The notes under the pieces: model-generated
The model's input: the letters and a program-made list of their open reading frames with translations, nothing else
What the model was told of the DNA's origin: nothing
Databases searched by the model: none
Shown here: one piece after another, positions 62,901-64,000 of the stretch
Position numbering within the stretch: position 1 is the stretch's first letter
Layout of the letters: every line of letters begins with the position of its first letter
Made by a program: the position numbers and the translations under genes
From: Kiloniellaceae bacterium
GTDB lineage: Bacteria > Pseudomonadota > Alphaproteobacteria > Kiloniellales > J153
Length of the DNA stretch: 64,000 nt
Reading direction: 5' to 3'
Assembly (NCBI GenBank): GCA_021776175.1
Contig: JAJFGJ010000002.1
Location: 1-64,000, forward strand

Positions 62901-64000
62901 AGGCTAAATCCATCAACCAGGCCATGGCGATCAGCATCAAGGAAATCTGCCGCCATACCGATTGGCCGATAGGTCACGTCTTCCTTCTCGATCGGGGCGA
63001 GTCGGGGCAGCTGCGCTCCAGCCATATTTGGCACATGGAACGGCCTGATGTACATGGCAAGTTGCGAGCCTTCACGGCAGCCCACCCCTTCGCCGCGGAT
63101 ACTTGGAATGCCGATCACAACGTCGATCGCGGTCATTACCGGGGAATACCGGATTTGGCCAGGGAGTCGTCGCCCCCTCGCGTACGCCTGGCACGGGATC
63201 TGGGTCTCAAAGCCATGTTCGGATTCCCGATCGTAATCGGGTCCGAAGTGTGCGGCATGCTCGAATTCTTTTCCGATACCCCCGGCGAACCGAGTCCCGC
63301 CACACTCGAAGTTATGATCCACGTCGGCACGCAGCTTGGCCGGGTTGTCGAAAGAACCAGCGCCCAGCACTCGCTACTTACCGCCAAAGAAGCCGCCGAG
63401 TACGCGAACCGTTCCAAGAGCGAATTCCTTGCCACGATGAGTCACGAGCTTCGCACCCCCTTGAATGCCATTATCGGTTTCTCGGAATTAATGGGGAACG
63501 AAATCTACGGTGCTTTGGGGAACTCGAATTACCGCGACTACGTCGAGGATATTAGAAACAGCGGACTCCACTTGCTAGAAATCATCAACGATATCCTCGA
63601 TGTCTCCAAGGCGGAGGCGGGCCGCATCGCACTGTCGGAAGATAACCTGAACCTTGCGGAAACCATAGATGCGTCGGTGCGCTTGATACGTCCGCGCATG
63701 GAGGGCAAGCCGATCGAGCTCAAGCTCGATCTGCCGTCGGCGCCCATATTCGTGCTCGCGGATGAGCTGAGATTCCGCCAAGTGTTGCTCAACTTGCTAT
63801 CGAATTCGATCAAGTTCACCGATTCGGGAAGCATCACGATACGAGCGCAAGTGGTTCCGGGCATAGGCCTGGAGGTGCAAATCATCGATACAGGTATCGG
63901 CGTTTGCGAAGCCGATTTAGATCGAATCTTCGAACCCTTCGCGCAAGCAGACGCAACACTGGCGCGGGGGCACGAAGGCACGGGTCTCGGTCTTCCGTTG
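59918..64000 (+). CDS. Multi-PAS sensor histidine kinase (3' end beyond window)
   Basis: The frame is open from ATG 59918 (AGGA upstream) to the window edge, 1361 codons. Order seen: one N-terminal membrane helix (LALLGALACFGLALIVMASR); PAS (about 62-177); GAF-like (185-336); PAS (346-458); PAS (471-588); PAS (600-714); PAS (725-845); PAS (858-973); GAF (982-1148). The HisKA domain follows, with phospho-acceptor His1176 in MSHELRTPLNAIIGFSE, then HATPase with the N-box LNLLSNSIKFTDSG, G1 IIDTGIGVCEADLD and the start of G2 (GTGLGLPL). It is a large hybrid-type or soluble multi-input kinase; whether a receiver domain follows is unknown. No output gene is visible here. Confidence 0.92.
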   Translation, partial: MRSDRVLPVDFIDLALLGALACFGLALIVMASRLRAARAVAAAPLVEATKHALPNEQASQSLKDVVENLPHGIAIFDSQDRLSFCNAKFASIFPEEHHHMVPGRPFEEIMTKIAHQGTFRLEDETLERFIAQRLARHRDAPGKPFIQPLNDGRWIQINEIKTAGNGTLATWTDVTQLKLRELALAILTKRSTREHGFLEIAAEAIAVGLGCRWAAVAQRIGENRARVLAMWDNGAPGELFEYDLKGTPCAKLSDATDFCYFPDNVADHFPDDHELIEMNAVSYIGHVIRDSDGRMTGQIFALDERPMGSQSWRRELIELVARWVDMAFAQQRAMKKIRDRDQHLRDIAEVAADWLWEMGPDLRFTYFSDRNLEALGLDTMQLLGKTREELLSGNPEDDMWKSHLADLQAHLPFRHFEYTLRAADGTLRHLRISGKPVHDDNGDFLGYRGTGTDLTAEVTAREESMRNLQLLEAVFENLPVGISLTDADLNMVAFNRRFLEMLDFPPEEFEPGDPFDKFIRYNAERGEYGPGDAEEQVRERVDLAKLFQPHHFERPRSGGGTLEIRGSPTPSGGFVTTYADITERERGERALRESQASLENAQRIAQIGNWDWDIRAGSIAWSEQTYRILGITAEEFDTTYKSYIDRVHPDDRPKIRSAIDNALKGTEFSLDHRIVWPDGTERIAHAQGEITFGTDGKAALMRGTLQDVTEQRHAMTALREREQRISAIMDNIGEGLITIDEMGCIESANRMTATMLGYGADELIGQNVSLIVPQFYDDERGSYLKQHREAGEALALGRKGRELKASRKDSSQIEIVLTVSAIHHAGRRLYICSLRDVTEQKQYDRNLRVSQGLSARLGRILDQSSNEIYTFDADDLHFIQVNRGARENLGYTADELSRMGPVDLKPEYDDAAFAEALAPLRDGSEDRLVFETTHRRKDGSIYPIEARLQISRTETPAVFVAIVEDISERRHAEETVRQKTAFVELSKQVTAAANEAKSINQAMAISIKEICRHTDWPIGHVFLLDRGESGQLRSSHIWHMERPDVHGKLRAFTAAHPFAADTWNADHNVDRGHYRGIPDLARESSPPRVRLARDLGLKAMFGFPIVIGSEVCGMLEFFSDTPGEPSPATLEVMIHVGTQLGRVVERTSAQHSLLTAKEAAEYANRSKSEFLATMSHELRTPLNAIIGFSELMGNEIYGALGNSNYRDYVEDIRNSGLHLLEIINDILDVSKAEAGRIALSEDNLNLAETIDASVRLIRPRMEGKPIELKLDLPSAPIFVLADELRFRQVLLNLLSNSIKFTDSGSITIRAQVVPGIGLEVQIIDTGIGVCEADLDRIFEPFAQADATLARGHEGTGLGLPL

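Noticed and set aside
1..64000. CRISPR arrays, rRNA genes, riboswitches
   Set aside because: I saw no regularly spaced repeats with unique spacers, no rRNA sequence and no leader I could match to a known riboswitch class.

Overview
The window is GC-rich and gene-dense. It most resembles a chromosomal segment of an alphaproteobacterium, perhaps Rhodospirillales-like. The grounds are a respiratory and stress gene set (Na+-NQR, oxygen-independent ubiquinone genes ubiTUV, tandem Usp proteins, a Lon-like protease, an RpoH-type sigma remnant) together with short overlapping operons. The placement is inference from gene content only; no rRNA or other marker gene is present.

Layout. (1) 1-905: ends and scraps of three transposases (IS5, IS6-like, IS256). 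(2) 899-8124: a complete nqrABCDEF operon with its own maturation genes apbE (flavin transferase) and nqrM (iron-sulfur insertion), followed by a CBS-pair protein. (3) 8872-13017: a UMF1-type MFS transporter and an 886-residue AMP-ligase/ACP/PlsC acyltransferase fusion, a pairing reminiscent of LplT-Aas. (4) 13213-15497: a dead M50-protease/RpoH remnant, a membrane-anchored trypsin-like protease with an FHA domain, and a Usp protein. (5) 15544-24164: acyl-CoA synthetase, a 2-oxoacid dehydrogenase (E1 alpha, E1 beta, E2) and a Glu/Leu/Phe/Val dehydrogenase, probably for branched-chain amino acid breakdown, continuing directly into archease-rtcB (RNA ligase) and a YjdF-type membrane protein. (6) 24174-36428: malic enzyme, a PGM1-like ATP-grasp protein, a phosphoesterase, the AmmeMemoRadiSam pair, a class II glutamine amidotransferase, nicotinate phosphoribosyltransferase, a Lon-like protease and a tandem Usp protein. 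(7) 36480-37590: a decayed second rtcB. (8) 37952-54099: an integrated element of about 16 kb. (9) 54083-64000: tRNA-Ser(GGA), ubiV-ubiU-ubiT, a class III aminotransferase, apt, and the first 1361 codons of a multi-PAS histidine kinase that runs off the window.

The main discovery candidate is the element at 37952-54099. It is bounded by a 17-bp direct repeat formed by the 3' end of tRNA-Ser. It carries a tyrosine integrase, a serine recombinase, a primase/ATPase replication protein, an excisionase-like HTH regulator behind a perfect 12-bp inverted repeat that covers its ribosome binding site, iteron-like repeats, and a terminase-small-subunit-like protein. I recognise no capsid, portal or tail gene. 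This is the gene set of a phage satellite (PICI-like). Its cargo looks defensive: nuclease-fold proteins, a HEPN protein translationally coupled to one of them, a DUF3800 protein and a DUF6338 protein.

A second theme is low-oxygen control. Palindromes of the FNR/FixK type lie upstream of the acyltransferase fusion, the Usp gene and the Lon-like gene. In each, a candidate -10 hexamer starts 23 bp after the last base of the palindrome, the geometry of a class II activated promoter. Together with ubiTUV this suggests a facultatively microaerobic or anaerobic organism.
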